Shown: positions 8,875-17,973, counted from the first letter of the stretch. The stretch is DNA of 64,000 nucleotides from Mycobacterium colombiense (GCF_001665835.1 NZ_LZSX01000018.1:27945-91944); one strand, 5' to 3'. The notes: generated from the letters alone by a model not told the origin. Numbers and translations: made by a program.

Positions 8875-9288
8875 ATGCCGAAGACGACGAAAGGCGGCGC
8901 GGCCAAGAAGGGCGAATTGCCCAGCACTCTGCAACGTTCCAGCGCCAAGGCCCAACGCACGTTCGCGAAAACCCATGATGCGGCCGCCGACGAGTACGGC
9001 AGCGAGGAGCGCGCCCACCGGGTGGCGTACGCCGCCGTCAAGCACAGTTTCGAAAAGGTCGGCGACCACTGGGAGGCCAAGGACGAGAAGGGCCCATCCG
9101 ACGAGCGGGCCGAAATCGGCGGCCTGCGGCCCAGCGGAGAGTCGGCCGAGTGCGTCGACGCCAACGCCAGCAAAAAGCACCTGCTCGAGCTGGCCCGCCG
9201 CCTCGACATCGCCGGCCGGTCCACCATGAGCAAGCCGGAGTTGGTCGACGCGATCAAGAAGCACAACCGCCGGGTCCGGGGCACCTGA
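8875..9288 (+). CDS. ChaB-family protein with C-terminal Rho-N/SAP-like motif
   Basis: The 137-residue, highly charged protein has a ChaB domain (about 12-68: LPSTLQRSSAKAQRTFAKTHDAA...RVAYAAVKHSFEK) and a C-terminal helical motif (about 100-135, KKHLLELARRLDIAG...KPELVDAI) like Rho N-terminal or SAP nucleic-acid-binding modules. The start is ATG at 8875, preceded by GAGGAGG. ChaB is named from a cation-transport locus, but its biochemical role is not established. The DNA/RNA-binding tail suggests a stress-related nucleoid function; that is inference. Confidence 0.8.
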   Translation: MPKTTKGGAAKKGELPSTLQRSSAKAQRTFAKTHDAAADEYGSEERAHRVAYAAVKHSFEKVGDHWEAKDEKGPSDERAEIGGLRPSGESAECVDANASKKHLLELARRLDIAGRSTMSKPELVDAIKKHNRRVRGT

Positions 9289-9348
9289 CGGCCGCTGAAG
9301 GGGCTTGTGAGCAGCGCGACAGAACCCGCTGCGGGATAACGGCTTTCG

Positions 9349-10188
9349 CTAGAGGATCGGTCGTCCACCGGTCACTGCCACCCGCGCCCCGGAGATGTAA
9401 CTCGCGTCATCGGAGGCCAACAGCACGTAGATCGGCGCGAGTTCGGCGGGCTGCCCGGCGCGTCCCAGCGGCACGTTGTCGCCGAAGGATTCCACGCTGT
9501 CCGGCGGCATGGTCGACGGGATCAACGGCGTCCATATCGGCCCGGGTGCCACGCTGTTGACGCGAATTCCCTTGTCGCCCAACAGCTGAGCCAGGCTGGC
9601 CGAGAAATTGGCGATGGCCGCCTTCGTCGCCGCATAAGGCGCCAGGGTGGGATTGGGTGTATCGGAATTGACCGACGAGCTGCCGATGATCGACGAGCCG
9701 GGTCTCATGTGCGGCACGGCCGCCTTCGCCAGGTAGAAATACGCGCCGATGTTCAGCCGGAACGTGTACTCCCACTCCTCGTCGCTGATCTCGTCGAGGC
9801 TTTTGTGCATCATCTGGTAGGCGGAGTTGTTGACCAGGATGTCCACTCCGCCCAATTCCTGCACCGCCCGGTCGACGACCGCGCGGCAGTGCGCAGGGTC
9901 GGAGAGATCGCCCGGCATGAGTACGCATTTGCGGCCGGCATTAGTGATGTAGCGGGCGACCTCGCGCGCGTCGTCGTCCTCGTTGAGGTAGGCGATCAGG
10001 ACGTCGGCGCCCTCGCGTGCGAACGCGATCGCGACCGCGCGCCCGATGCCGCTGTCCCCGCCGGTGATGATCGCCTTTTTGCCGAGCAGTTTTCCCGAGC
10101 CCTGGTAACTGTTTTCACCACAGTCCGGAATCGGGTCCATCTGCGCCTGCACGCCGGGGACGGATTGTTGTTGCGCCACAAAGCCCAT
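9349..10188 (-). CDS. Short-chain dehydrogenase/reductase, YhdF/YdaD-like
   Basis: The 279-residue SDR has an N-terminal extension (about 1-35, with MDPIPDCGENSYQGSGKL) typical of the general-stress YhdF/YdaD group. It carries TGGDSGIGRA for NAD(P) binding, NNSAYQ, the catalytic Ser in IIGSSSVNS, and YAATKAA (Tyr/Lys). The natural substrate is unknown; related proteins are induced by osmotic or general stress. Its neighbours (ChaB-like, small charged protein, CsbD-like) support a stress context. Confidence 0.85.
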   Translation of the reverse strand: MGFVAQQQSVPGVQAQMDPIPDCGENSYQGSGKLLGKKAIITGGDSGIGRAVAIAFAREGADVLIAYLNEDDDAREVARYITNAGRKCVLMPGDLSDPAHCRAVVDRAVQELGGVDILVNNSAYQMMHKSLDEISDEEWEYTFRLNIGAYFYLAKAAVPHMRPGSSIIGSSSVNSDTPNPTLAPYAATKAAIANFSASLAQLLGDKGIRVNSVAPGPIWTPLIPSTMPPDSVESFGDNVPLGRAGQPAELAPIYVLLASDDASYISGARVAVTGGRPIL

Positions 10189-10268
10189 GCGATTTCCTTC
10201 AGAGATTGTTCGGGTGATTCATAATCCAGACGAGCCGGGCAAATGGCCGGCTTTTACCGGCCACCGCT

Positions 10269-10445
10269 TTACGATTTGCGCGGTGCCGGGCCGGCCGTCG
10301 GGACATCTGGGTCGTCGTCGGCCGGCGGCTCCGGGTCACGCCATTCCTCGCTGCGGCTGGAACGGTTACCGCGAACCGTGCCTTCCAATTCTTCCTTGAG
10401 CGCGTCGTCCTCGCGTGCACCGTGCTTGGAGTTTCCGCGTTGCAC
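10269..10445 (-). CDS. Small charged hypothetical protein
   Basis: The 58-residue, very polar product contains SKHGAREDDALKEELEG and a Pro/Asp-rich end. The start is GTG (10443-10445) with AAAGGGGG about 8 bases upstream on the - strand, a better site than upstream alternatives. I recognise no domain. Similar small acidic proteins occur near actinobacterial stress genes. It may share transcription with the downstream SDR. Confidence 0.6.
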   Translation of the reverse strand: MQRGNSKHGAREDDALKEELEGTVRGNRSSRSEEWRDPEPPADDDPDVPTAGPAPRKS

Positions 10446-10769
10446 GTGACTGCCCCCTTTTGCGGCTATCTCGGCTCGCCCACACTGACACACGGATTGC
10501 CAGGCGAAGGCCTCAGCGCACCGATTACCCGCCAGCGCATCGCCTAATCACGACGGCCTAATCACGACGGCCTGCTGTGATTACTGGTGCAGGTGTTATC
10601 CACTGGTGCGAAAGTTGCTGTCCAAGAATGCAAACTCATTCCGGTGGCTAACCGGGCGGTATAGGCCCAACGCGGGCACAAACGTTTAAAGCGATGGGCG
10701 GATGGATATTTGCTGAAAATATGCGCATGCCCTTCAGGGGGGCGATTGTTCTACACGAAAGGAACGAAC
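10446..10769 (+). promoter_or_regulatory. Intergenic control region with direct and inverted repeats
   Basis: This 324-base divergent region has no good ORF. GCCTAATCACGACG occurs twice in tandem (10542-10555 and 10556-10569). TAATCAC (10559-10565) and GTGATTA (10577-10583) form a perfect 7-bp inverted repeat. These could be binding sites for a regulator of either flanking gene. GAAAGGA at 10757-10763 is the ribosome site of the secreted protein that follows. Confidence 0.4.
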
Positions 10770-11318
10770 ATGAAGGTCACCAAGATTGCTGCGACAGCTG
10801 CGGCTGCCGGGGGTATAGCGGTGGCAAGCGTTTTCGCGCCGACGCCGGCGTCTGCCGCGCCCAACATTCAGGGCTTCGGCACGAGCGAACAACTCATCGA
10901 CGGGCCGCTCATCACCAACTACACGGTGAGCAACCTGCAGCCCAGCAACGTCGCCATCCCGGGCTACACGCCGAAGGGGACGTTGTACCAGGCTGACATC
11001 ACCGCCAGGTCGGACGGCGGGCTCGTCACCCCGATGGTCAACGACTTCATCGCCCGCGGCCCCAACGGCCAGAACTACCGGGTGATCGACAAGGTCGGTG
11101 CGCCGAACGGGCTCAACCCGGCACCCATCGCACAGGGCAATGAGTCGACCGGCACGCTGTACTTCGACGTGACCGGTGCGCCACCGAACGGTGTCGTCTA
11201 CAACGACGGGACGCAGGACGTCCTGATGTGGACGTCCAACGTCCAGGGCGGCTCGGCGCCCGCCGCGCCGAACAGCCCGGCACCGGGTGCCCCGCCTGCA
11301 CCGGCGCCGCACACCTAA
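10770..11318 (+). CDS. Secreted MPT63-like protein (DUF1942) with Pro/Ala tail
   Basis: The 182-residue protein has a Sec signal peptide (MKVTKIAATAAAAGGIAVAS...PASAA). It then matches the MPT63/DUF1942 immunoglobulin-like fold: VSNLQPSNVAIPGYTPKG, YRVI, IAQGNESTGTLYFDVTG and a terminal DVLMW. MPT63 is an abundant secreted antigen of unknown function. Unlike MPT63, this protein has a Pro/Ala-rich extension of about 22 residues at the C-terminus. The chosen ATG has GAAAGGA at the right distance. Confidence 0.85.
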   Translation: MKVTKIAATAAAAGGIAVASVFAPTPASAAPNIQGFGTSEQLIDGPLITNYTVSNLQPSNVAIPGYTPKGTLYQADITARSDGGLVTPMVNDFIARGPNGQNYRVIDKVGAPNGLNPAPIAQGNESTGTLYFDVTGAPPNGVVYNDGTQDVLMWTSNVQGGSAPAAPNSPAPGAPPAPAPHT

Positions 11319-11328
11319 ATCGGTTGTG

Positions 11329-11365
11329 AAATTTCCCCGCGCCACCTGGTGGCGCGGGGAAATTT
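11329..11365. terminator. 37-bp near-perfect palindrome after the MPT63-like gene
   Basis: Eighteen-base arms beginning AAATTTCCCCGCGCC (left) and ending GGCGCGGGGAAATTT (right) flank a single T at 11347. It starts 11 bases past the stop and ends in a short T run on both strands, so it could terminate the secreted-protein transcript before the acyltransferase. Confidence 0.7.
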
Positions 11366-11398
11366 GCGTCTGGGCGAATCGTGCCGCCCGAATCGGGT

Positions 11399-12352
11399 AT
11401 GCGAAAGGACATGAGCAACCCCCCGGATCACAGACCGGCGCCGGTACGCGCTCAAGCGCGGCGGCACGCCGAAGAGGCCCGCGAGGCGATGGAAGAACGA
11501 CGCAGCAAGCACAGCGGCGGCCTGAGCGGCTGGGTGGCCGAGCGGGCCGCGAGGTGGGATCTCTCCGGCCAGGACGAGACCACCCTGCAGCGACAGAAGT
11601 ATCTGTGGAATGTGCTGGTGGACTACTGGTTTCGGATGGAGATCGACGGCTGGGAGAACATTCCGGAGTCGCCACCGGCGCTGCTGGTGGGGATTCACTC
11701 CGGGGCACCGTTCGTCTGGGATGCCTGGACCGTCGGCCTGCAATGGTGGCGGCGATTCGGCCAGGAGCGCGCCCTGCACGGCACCGCCCACGACGCGCTG
11801 ATGGCAATTCCGTTGTTCGGGCGGTACTTCCGGTCGATGGGGGTGCTGCCGGCGGCCCCCGATGCGATTGCCACCGCGCTGGCCGAGGGGCGTGACGTGG
11901 CGCTGTGGCCCGGTGGGGAGGTGGATTCACTGCGCCCGTGGACGGAGCGCGATCAGGCCAACCTGGCGGGGCGGACCGGCTTCGTCAAGATGGCGATTCG
12001 TGCGGGCGTGCCGATCGTGCCGATCGCCACAGTCGGCGGCGCCGACGCGATGCCGGTGTTGATCCGCGGCGACCGGCTGTCGAAAACGCTACGCCTGGAC
12101 CGCATCCTGCGGCTCAAGGTGTTTCCGCTCGCCGTCTCGTTACCGTGGGGGATCGCGCCGGCGGCGCTGCCGCAGCTGCCCCTGCCGGCCAAGATCAGAA
12201 CCCGGTTCATGCCCGCCGTGGAACTCGACAACGATCCCGCGCGGGCCGACGACGACCAATACGTCGAACGCAAATACCACGAGGTGCAAGGCGCCATCCA
12301 GGAAGGAATGGATGCGCTCGCACGCAAGCGCGCATTCCCGTTCTTCGGCTAG
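11399..12352 (+). CDS. PlsC/MGAT-like lysophospholipid acyltransferase
   Basis: The protein of about 317 residues has an acyltransferase core: IHSGAPFVWDAWT as the HX(n)D catalytic block, GSMGV-like FRSMGVLPA, then LWPGGEVDSLRPW and GVPIVPIATVGG. The spacing resembles the MGAT/DGAT-like LPLAT group more than bacterial PlsC. It likely acylates a glycerolipid at the membrane. The start is uncertain: ATG at 11399 is chosen because ATG at 11411 has its AGGA too close, and GTG at 11381 is a third option. Confidence 0.75.
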   Translation: MRKDMSNPPDHRPAPVRAQARRHAEEAREAMEERRSKHSGGLSGWVAERAARWDLSGQDETTLQRQKYLWNVLVDYWFRMEIDGWENIPESPPALLVGIHSGAPFVWDAWTVGLQWWRRFGQERALHGTAHDALMAIPLFGRYFRSMGVLPAAPDAIATALAEGRDVALWPGGEVDSLRPWTERDQANLAGRTGFVKMAIRAGVPIVPIATVGGADAMPVLIRGDRLSKTLRLDRILRLKVFPLAVSLPWGIAPAALPQLPLPAKIRTRFMPAVELDNDPARADDDQYVERKYHEVQGAIQEGMDALARKRAFPFFG

Positions 12353-12383
12353 CGGTTCGCCAAAAGCGTTGTGGCAAAAGCTG

Positions 12384-13145
12384 TTAGGAGTCTGAGACCT
12401 CCGGGTGCGGGCGATCCGGTGCGGGCGTGGTGGTCGAGTTCCAGAGCGGGGTCAGCGCCGAGGCGCCGAGGACCCATTCCGGTTGCGGCGGCACCGCCGC
12501 CCGATAGCCGACACCCCGGACGGTGTCCACCAGGAACTGGTGGCGGGTGCCCAGCTTGGCGCGCAGCCGCCGAATGTGCACGTCGACCGTACGGACCTTG
12601 CCGGTGCTGTCGTGGCCCCACGCCTCCCGCATCAATCGGGTCCGGGTGAATGCCTGACCGGGATGCTGCACAAGGAAATTCAGCAATTTGAACTCGGTGA
12701 GGGTCAGGCCCAGGTCGTTGCCGTCCAGCGTCGCGGTGAAACTGGCCGGATGCAGCAGGAGGTCGCCGAATTTCAGCGTGCCGTCGACCACGCTGCGCCG
12801 GCGTCCGATGGCAAGGCGCATCCGTGCCTGCAATTCTTCGGCACCGGTGCCGGGCAGCATCACCTCATCGAAATTGCAGTCGACATCGACCGCGGCGCAA
12901 TCGGCCGGGGCAACCAGGGCCACCACCGCGGTACCGGGGTTGTCGGTCGTCAGTCGATGGCTGACGGCCTGGGCCACCGCCATATTGCTACGCGCGTCGA
13001 TGATCGCGATGTCGGCTGTGGCGAAATGCCCGTCGGCCTCGGCCGCCAGGGTGATGCGGCGCATCGGCTGCGCGAACGTCGCCAAATCCGGTAGGGCCGA
13101 TTCGAAATCGTCCTCATCGGTGAGCACCACCACGTGCAACAACAT
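12384..13145 (-). CDS. OmpR/GlnR-like winged-helix response regulator (atypical receiver)
   Basis: The 253-residue protein has an N-terminal receiver-like half (1-115) that lacks the usual acidic pocket and phosphorylatable Asp pattern, and a C-terminal OmpR winged helix (about 145-225: LTLTEFKLLNFLVQHPGQAFTR, VRTVDVHIRRLRAKLG, VRGVGYRA). That matches GlnR-type orphan regulators. By order it corresponds to Rv2884. It may sense through something other than phosphorylation. ATG at 13145 is preferred because GlnR proteins also begin with a hydrophobic beta-strand. Confidence 0.82.
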   Translation of the reverse strand: MLLHVVVLTDEDDFESALPDLATFAQPMRRITLAAEADGHFATADIAIIDARSNMAVAQAVSHRLTTDNPGTAVVALVAPADCAAVDVDCNFDEVMLPGTGAEELQARMRLAIGRRRSVVDGTLKFGDLLLHPASFTATLDGNDLGLTLTEFKLLNFLVQHPGQAFTRTRLMREAWGHDSTGKVRTVDVHIRRLRAKLGTRHQFLVDTVRGVGYRAAVPPQPEWVLGASALTPLWNSTTTPAPDRPHPEVSDS

Positions 13146-13301
13146 CTCCAAACTCGTGACGTCCCGGCTTCCCCCCCGGTCCGTAGGCACCTCTGCGGAG
13201 ATGTCTTACAGTGCTACGCCTGGATACCCGTCCTGCTCAAAACTAAGCAGACTCGTTACGCGTGCCGGCCAACTCGGCCCTGAGAAACTTGAGAAAAGCG
13301 G

Positions 13302-13333
13302 TGGGCCCGGCCCGTTTCCACGGACCGGGCCCA
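13302..13333 (-). terminator. Hairpin after the CsbD-like gene
   Basis: TGGGCCCGG (13302-13310) pairs with CCGGGCCCA (13325-13333), and inside it CCGT pairs with ACGG around TTCC, with one mismatch between the two stems. It is 15 bases beyond the csbD-like stop on the - strand and would block readthrough into the GlnR-like gene. Confidence 0.65.
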
Positions 13334-13347
13334 ACGACTACAGCGTG

Positions 13348-13587
13348 CTACTGGTTGCCTTTCTGGCGCTCCTCGGCCGCCTTGGCGCCGCCGCGCGCGG
13401 CCTCGGCTTCGGCTTCCTTCTTCGCCGCGTCGCGCTGCGCGTCGGCCTTGTCCTGTTGCGCCTGGCCCTCGCGGGTGAGGTCATCACGACCGGCCACCGC
13501 GCCTACGGCCTCCTTGGCCTTACCTTTGACGTCCTCGACGACGCCCTTCACAGCTTCGGCAGGTCCTGACTTGTTTTCTTCAGCCAT
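13348..13587 (-). CDS. CsbD-like / microaggregate-binding small protein
   Basis: The 79-residue, alanine- and lysine-rich helical protein has the CsbD-type motif [50 protein letters not shown]. The ATG is preceded by AGGAG. CsbD-family proteins are abundant stress-induced proteins of unclear mechanism. The long polar helix suggests coiled-coil or aggregation behaviour. Confidence 0.8.
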   Translation of the reverse strand: MAEENKSGPAEAVKGVVEDVKGKAKEAVGAVAGRDDLTREGQAQQDKADAQRDAAKKEAEAEAARGGAKAAEERQKGNQ

Positions 13588-13917
13588 GGAAGTACTCCTC
13601 CTCGTTGGCGTACTGCGAGCGATTCACGCTCAACGGCGATCGCGAGCGATCGATCCGGTCATACGGCGCGGCCTTATTGCTCAAGACCGCATATTTCTGC
13701 CGCGTTGATGCGGATTCCCATGGCAACCGTCGCTCAAACGCGGGCCCGAAGAAAGCCGGCCTATTCCGGTACCGGGAGACTCGAAAATTGGTCCGGCGCG
13801 CCAACAATGCGCATAATGCACCCCGCCGACGCCGCATTGTGCTGCGATGAGGCAGGATGTGAAATGCCGTTCCGGGATGGAGATCGCCCGGGATGGCACT
13901 CTCATGCGAGGAGTCTG
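13588..13917 (+). promoter_or_regulatory. Divergent region with candidate pyrH promoter
   Basis: The 330-base gap before pyrH includes a possible sigmaA promoter: TTGGTC at 13788-13793 and CATAAT at 13812-13817, spaced 18 bp, about 95 bp upstream of the pyrH ATG. The pyrH frame is open some way upstream, but no better start with a ribosome site was found. Confidence 0.4.
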
Positions 13918-14721
13918 ATGACGGAGTCCAGGGAGCCCCAAGTCGCCGGCTCGGCGGCTCCGAGGCCGGAGCCGACAACCGCCGGCAACGGTGTATCCGG
14001 CCAGCCACCGAGCCGGGCCAGGTATTCGCGAGTGTTGCTCAAGCTCGGCGGCGAGATGTTCGGCGGCGGCCAGGTCGGCCTGGATCCCGATGTCGTGGCG
14101 CGGGTGGCTCGGCAGATCGCCGAGGTGGTCCGCGGCGGTGTGCAGGTCGCCGTGGTGATCGGCGGGGGCAACTTCTTCCGGGGCGCGCAGCTTCAGCAGC
14201 GCGGCATGGAACGCACCCGCTCGGACTACATGGGCATGCTGGGCACCGTCATGAACAGCCTCGCGCTGCAAGACTTTCTGGAGAAGGAAGGCATCGTCAC
14301 CCGGGTCCAGACCGCGATCACCATGGGCCAGGTGGCCGAGCCCTATCTGCCGTTGCGCGCCGTACGTCACCTGGAGAAGGGCCGCGTGGTGATCTTCGGG
14401 GCCGGCATGGGGCTGCCCTACTTCTCCACCGACACCACCGCCGCGCAGCGCGCCCTGGAGATCGGTGCCGAGGTGGTCTTGATGGCCAAGGCGGTCGACG
14501 GCGTGTTCGACGCGGATCCGCGGCAGCATCCCGATGCCGAATTGATCGCCGCGATCAGTCACCGTGAGGTGATCGATCGCGGGCTACGAGTGGCCGATGC
14601 CACCGCGTTCAGCCTGTGCATGGACAATGGCATGCCGATCCTGGTGTTCAACCTGCTGACCAATGGCAATATCGCCCGGGCGGTCGCTGGTGAGAAGATC
14701 GGGACTCTGGTCACCACCTGA
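13918..14721 (+). CDS. pyrH: Uridylate kinase (UMP kinase)
   Basis: The 267-residue amino-acid-kinase-fold protein has [11 protein letters not shown] at the N-terminal phosphate site, [16 protein letters not shown], and the C-terminal [12 protein letters not shown]. It converts UMP and ATP to UDP and is allosterically controlled (GTP activates, UTP inhibits in the family). The ATG at 13918 follows GAGGAG. A 37-residue variable N-terminus precedes the conserved fold, as in mycobacterial orthologues. frr follows after 15 bp. Confidence 0.97.
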   Translation: MTESREPQVAGSAAPRPEPTTAGNGVSGQPPSRARYSRVLLKLGGEMFGGGQVGLDPDVVARVARQIAEVVRGGVQVAVVIGGGNFFRGAQLQQRGMERTRSDYMGMLGTVMNSLALQDFLEKEGIVTRVQTAITMGQVAEPYLPLRAVRHLEKGRVVIFGAGMGLPYFSTDTTAAQRALEIGAEVVLMAKAVDGVFDADPRQHPDAELIAAISHREVIDRGLRVADATAFSLCMDNGMPILVFNLLTNGNIARAVAGEKIGTLVTT

Positions 14722-14736
14722 GGGGAAGACGCGCAC

Positions 14737-15294
14737 ATGATTGACGAGGCTCTCTTCGACGCGGAAGAGAAAATGGAGAAGGCCGTGGCGGTAGCCCGCG
14801 ACGACTTGTCGACCATCCGGACCGGGCGCGCCAACCCGGGCATGTTTTCGCGGATCGTGATCGACTACTACGGCACGGCCACGCCCATCACGCAGCTGGC
14901 CAGCATCAACGTGCCCGAGGCGCGCCTCGTCGTCATCAAGCCCTACGAGGCCAGCCAGGTGGGCGCGATCGAGACGGCGATCCGCAACTCCGACCTCGGC
15001 GTCAACCCCACCAACGACGGCACCCTGATCCGGGTGGCCGTGCCACAGCTCACCGAGGAACGCCGCCGGGAGCTGGTCAAGCAGGCCAAGAGCAAGGGTG
15101 AGGACGCCAAGGTCTCGGTGCGCAACATCCGCCGCAAGGCGATGGAGGAGCTGCATCGCATCCGCAAGGACGGCGAGGCAGGCGAGGACGACGTCGGCCG
15201 GGCCGAAAAGGACCTGGACAAGACCACACATCAATACACCACACAGATCGAAGAGCTGGTCAAGCACAAAGAAGGCGAACTGCTGGAGGTCTAG
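14737..15294 (+). CDS. frr: Ribosome recycling factor
   Basis: The 185-residue protein has the full RRF signature: N-terminal [32 protein letters not shown], and the C-terminal helix with [16 protein letters not shown] and [20 protein letters not shown] residues. With EF-G it splits post-termination ribosomes. It lies in the conserved pyrH-frr-cdsA-rlmN order. Confidence 0.98.
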   Translation: MIDEALFDAEEKMEKAVAVARDDLSTIRTGRANPGMFSRIVIDYYGTATPITQLASINVPEARLVVIKPYEASQVGAIETAIRNSDLGVNPTNDGTLIRVAVPQLTEERRRELVKQAKSKGEDAKVSVRNIRRKAMEELHRIRKDGEAGEDDVGRAEKDLDKTTHQYTTQIEELVKHKEGELLEV

Positions 15295-15323
15295 CGACCT
15301 CAGCAGCTAAGTCCACCAGGCCA

Positions 15324-16253
15324 GTGGCAACCCCAGAACCCGGCGCAGGCGACCCGCCCGACAATCCGTCGCGCGCCGCCAAGGAGACGATCCACCCGAC
15401 GGCCAAGAAGACATCGCGGGCCGGGCGCGACCTGCGCGCCGCGATCGCGGTGGGGGCCGGTATCGGCGGCGTCCTGGTCGTGACGCTGGTGTTCGCGCCG
15501 CACTTCTGGGTTCCCATCGTCGCCCTGGCCATCGTGGTGGCCACCCACGAAGTGGTTCGGCGGTTGCGCGAAGCCGGCTACGTCATACCCATCATCCCGC
15601 TGCTGGCCGGGGGCCAGCTCACCGTCTGGCTGACCTGGCCGTTCCACGCCGCGGGCGCACTGGCCGGCTTCGGCGTCACCGTGGTGGTCTGCAACGTGTG
15701 GCGGCTGTTCATGCAGGACAACAGCAAACGGCCCGAGCCGTTCTCCGGCTCGCCGTCGGCCAACTATCTCCGGGACGCCTCGGCCACCGTGTTCCTGGCC
15801 GCCTGGGTGCCGCTGTTCGCCTCCTTCGGCGTGCTGCTGGTCTACCCGCACGACGGCGCCGGGCGGGTGTTCTGCCTGATGATCACCGTCGTCGCCTCCG
15901 ACACCGGCGGATATGCCGTGGGGGCGCTCATCGGCAAGCACCCGATGGTTCCGGCGATCAGCCCCAAGAAGTCCTGGGAGGGATTCGCCGGTTCCCTGGT
16001 GTTCGGAATCACAGCGGCGACGCTGACGGCAACCTTCCTGGCCGGCAAACCATGGTGGATCGGCGCGTTGCTGGGTGTCGTCTTGGTGCTGACCTCCACG
16101 CTTGGCGATCTGGTGGAGTCGCAGGTCAAGCGCGACCTCGGCATCAAGGACATGGGCCGGCTGCTGCCCGGCCACGGCGGCCTGATGGATCGGCTCGATG
16201 GCGTCCTGCCGTCGGCGGTCGCGGCCTGGACGGTGCTGACACTCGTTCCCTAG
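15324..16253 (+). CDS. cdsA: Phosphatidate cytidylyltransferase (CDP-diglyceride synthase)
   Basis: The 309-residue polytopic membrane protein has a charged N-terminus followed by about eight hydrophobic segments. The cytidylyltransferase signature is SDTGGYAVGALIGKHPMVPAISPKKSWEGFAGS, then LGDLVESQVKRDLGIKDMGRLLPGHGGLMDRLDG. It makes CDP-diacylglycerol, the precursor of cardiolipin, PE and the PI/PIM lipids central to mycobacterial envelopes. The start is GTG at 15324. Confidence 0.96.
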   Translation: MATPEPGAGDPPDNPSRAAKETIHPTAKKTSRAGRDLRAAIAVGAGIGGVLVVTLVFAPHFWVPIVALAIVVATHEVVRRLREAGYVIPIIPLLAGGQLTVWLTWPFHAAGALAGFGVTVVVCNVWRLFMQDNSKRPEPFSGSPSANYLRDASATVFLAAWVPLFASFGVLLVYPHDGAGRVFCLMITVVASDTGGYAVGALIGKHPMVPAISPKKSWEGFAGSLVFGITAATLTATFLAGKPWWIGALLGVVLVLTSTLGDLVESQVKRDLGIKDMGRLLPGHGGLMDRLDGVLPSAVAAWTVLTLVP

Positions 16254-16286
16254 GCAGGCCCGGACGTGACCGATACTGGACAGGTC

Positions 16287-17381
16287 ATGGTTCAACAATT
16301 GGTGTTCTCCGAGCCGCGGCGCGGCAAGCCGCCGCGGCACCTGGCCGACCTCGATGAGGACGGCCGCGCGTCGGCCGTCGCGGAGCTGGGCCTGCCGGCC
16401 TTTCGCGCCAAGCAGCTGGCGCATCAGTACTACGGCCGGCTGATCGCCGATCCGCGGCAGATGACCGACCTTCCGGCGGGCTTGCGCGACGCCATCGCCG
16501 AGACGATGTTCCCGATCCTGCTCGCGGCGGCCTCCGAGGTGACCTGCGATGCGGGCCAGACCCGAAAGACGTTGTGGCGGGCCCTCGATGGGGTCACCGT
16601 CGAGTCGGTGCTGATGCGCTATCCGCAACGCAACACCGTGTGCATCTCGTCGCAGGCGGGCTGCGGCATGGCCTGTCCGTTCTGCGCGACGGGCCAGGGC
16701 GGGCTGACCCGCAACCTGTCGACGGCCGAGATCCTCGAGCAGGTGCGCGCCGGCGCCGCGGCCCTGCGCGACGACTTCGGGGACCGGCTGTCCAACGTGG
16801 TGTTCATGGGCATGGGGGAGCCGCTGGCCAATTACGCGCGCGTCGTGGACGCGGTGCGGCGCATCATCGCCGCGCCGCCACACGGTTTCGGCATCTCGGC
16901 CCGATCGGTGACGGTTTCGACGGTGGGCCTGGCGCCGGCCATCCGCAAACTCACCGACGAACGGCTCGGCGTCACGCTGGCGCTGTCGCTGCACGCGCCC
17001 GACGACGAACTGCGCGACACGCTGGTGCCGGTCAACGACCGGTGGAAGATCACCGAGGCCCTCGACGCCGCACGGTATTACGCCGACGTCACCGGGCGGC
17101 GGGTGTCGGTGGAGTACGCGTTGATCCGTGACGTCAACGACCAGCCTTGGCGCGCAGACCTTTTGGGCCAGCGACTGCATCGCGCGCTCGGGCCGCTGGT
17201 GCACGTGAACCTGATTCCGCTCAACCCGACCCCGGGAAGTGAGTGGGACGCCAGCCCCAAGGCGGTCGAGCGGGAGTTCGTCCGGCGGGTCCGCGGCAAG
17301 GGGGTGTCCTGCACGGTGCGCGACACCCGCGGCCGCGAGATCAGCGCCGCCTGCGGACAGCTGGCCGCCGAAGCTCGGTAA
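16287..17381 (+). CDS. rlmN: Dual-specificity 23S rRNA/tRNA m2A methyltransferase (radical SAM)
   Basis: The protein of about 364 residues has the radical-SAM CX3CX2C cluster site in [12 protein letters not shown], preceded by RNTVCISSQ, with GMGEPLANY for SAM binding and the C-terminal [18 protein letters not shown], which contains the methyl-carrying Cys. It methylates A2503 of 23S rRNA and A37 of some tRNAs. ATG at 16287 fits the conserved N-terminus ([16 protein letters not shown]). GTG at 16266 would add seven residues. Confidence 0.95.
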   Translation: MVQQLVFSEPRRGKPPRHLADLDEDGRASAVAELGLPAFRAKQLAHQYYGRLIADPRQMTDLPAGLRDAIAETMFPILLAAASEVTCDAGQTRKTLWRALDGVTVESVLMRYPQRNTVCISSQAGCGMACPFCATGQGGLTRNLSTAEILEQVRAGAAALRDDFGDRLSNVVFMGMGEPLANYARVVDAVRRIIAAPPHGFGISARSVTVSTVGLAPAIRKLTDERLGVTLALSLHAPDDELRDTLVPVNDRWKITEALDAARYYADVTGRRVSVEYALIRDVNDQPWRADLLGQRLHRALGPLVHVNLIPLNPTPGSEWDASPKAVEREFVRRVRGKGVSCTVRDTRGREISAACGQLAAEAR

Positions 17382-17466
17382 CTGCCGCCGAAGCTCGTAA
17401 CTGGAGTGAACCCGCCGGGCCGCCAGTACGTCTTTCAGGCATACGCCAGCAAACCGGGGGTGCGCC

Positions 17467-17973
17467 ATGATTCGCCTGTTCTCTCCGCTCAGGTTGTTTG
17501 CCGCGGCCGTTTTGGCCGCTGCACTGATATTCGTGCTTGGCGGCGCGCCACGCGCGCTGGCCGCCGACGACCGGCTGCAATTCACCGGGACGACGCTGAG
17601 CGGTGCGCCGTTCAACGGCGCCGGCTTGCAGGGCAAGCCCGCGGTGCTGTGGTTCTGGGCGCCGTTCTGCCCGTTCTGCAACGCCGAAGCCCCCGGCGTC
17701 AGCCAGGTGGCGCGGGCCAATCCCGGCGTCACCTTCGTCGGGGTCGCCGGGCACTCCGACGTCGGCGCGGAACAGACCTTCGTCTCGAAATACGGCCTGA
17801 ACTTCACCAACCTCAACGATGCCGACGGGTCCATCTGGGCCCGCTACAACGTGCCCTGGCAGCCCGCCTACGTGTTCTACCGCGCGGACGGCAGCTCGAC
17901 GTTCGTCAACAACCCGACCTCGGCGATGTCACAGCAGGAGCTCTCGGACCGGGTCTCCGCCCTGAGGTCCTGA
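17467..17973 (+). CDS. mpt53: Secreted thiol-disulfide oxidoreductase MPT53
   Basis: The 168-residue protein has a signal peptide (LFAAAVLAAALIFVLGGAPRALA) and a thioredoxin fold with active site WAPFCPFCNAE and cis-Pro in VPWQPAYVF. It is a DsbE-like exported oxidoreductase shown in M. tuberculosis to form disulfides. The next gene begins 1 bp after its stop and encodes a CcdA-like protein, presumably its membrane electron donor or redox partner. Confidence 0.93.
   Translation: MIRLFSPLRLFAAAVLAAALIFVLGGAPRALAADDRLQFTGTTLSGAPFNGAGLQGKPAVLWFWAPFCPFCNAEAPGVSQVARANPGVTFVGVAGHSDVGAEQTFVSKYGLNFTNLNDADGSIWARYNVPWQPAYVFYRADGSSTFVNNPTSAMSQQELSDRVSALRS

Noticed and set aside
15300..17834. 844-codon open frame on the - strand opposite cdsA, rlmN and mpt53
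   Set aside because: High-GC antisense shadow: it covers three well-identified genes, has no domain, and its composition is Arg/Gly/His-rich as expected for an antisense frame.
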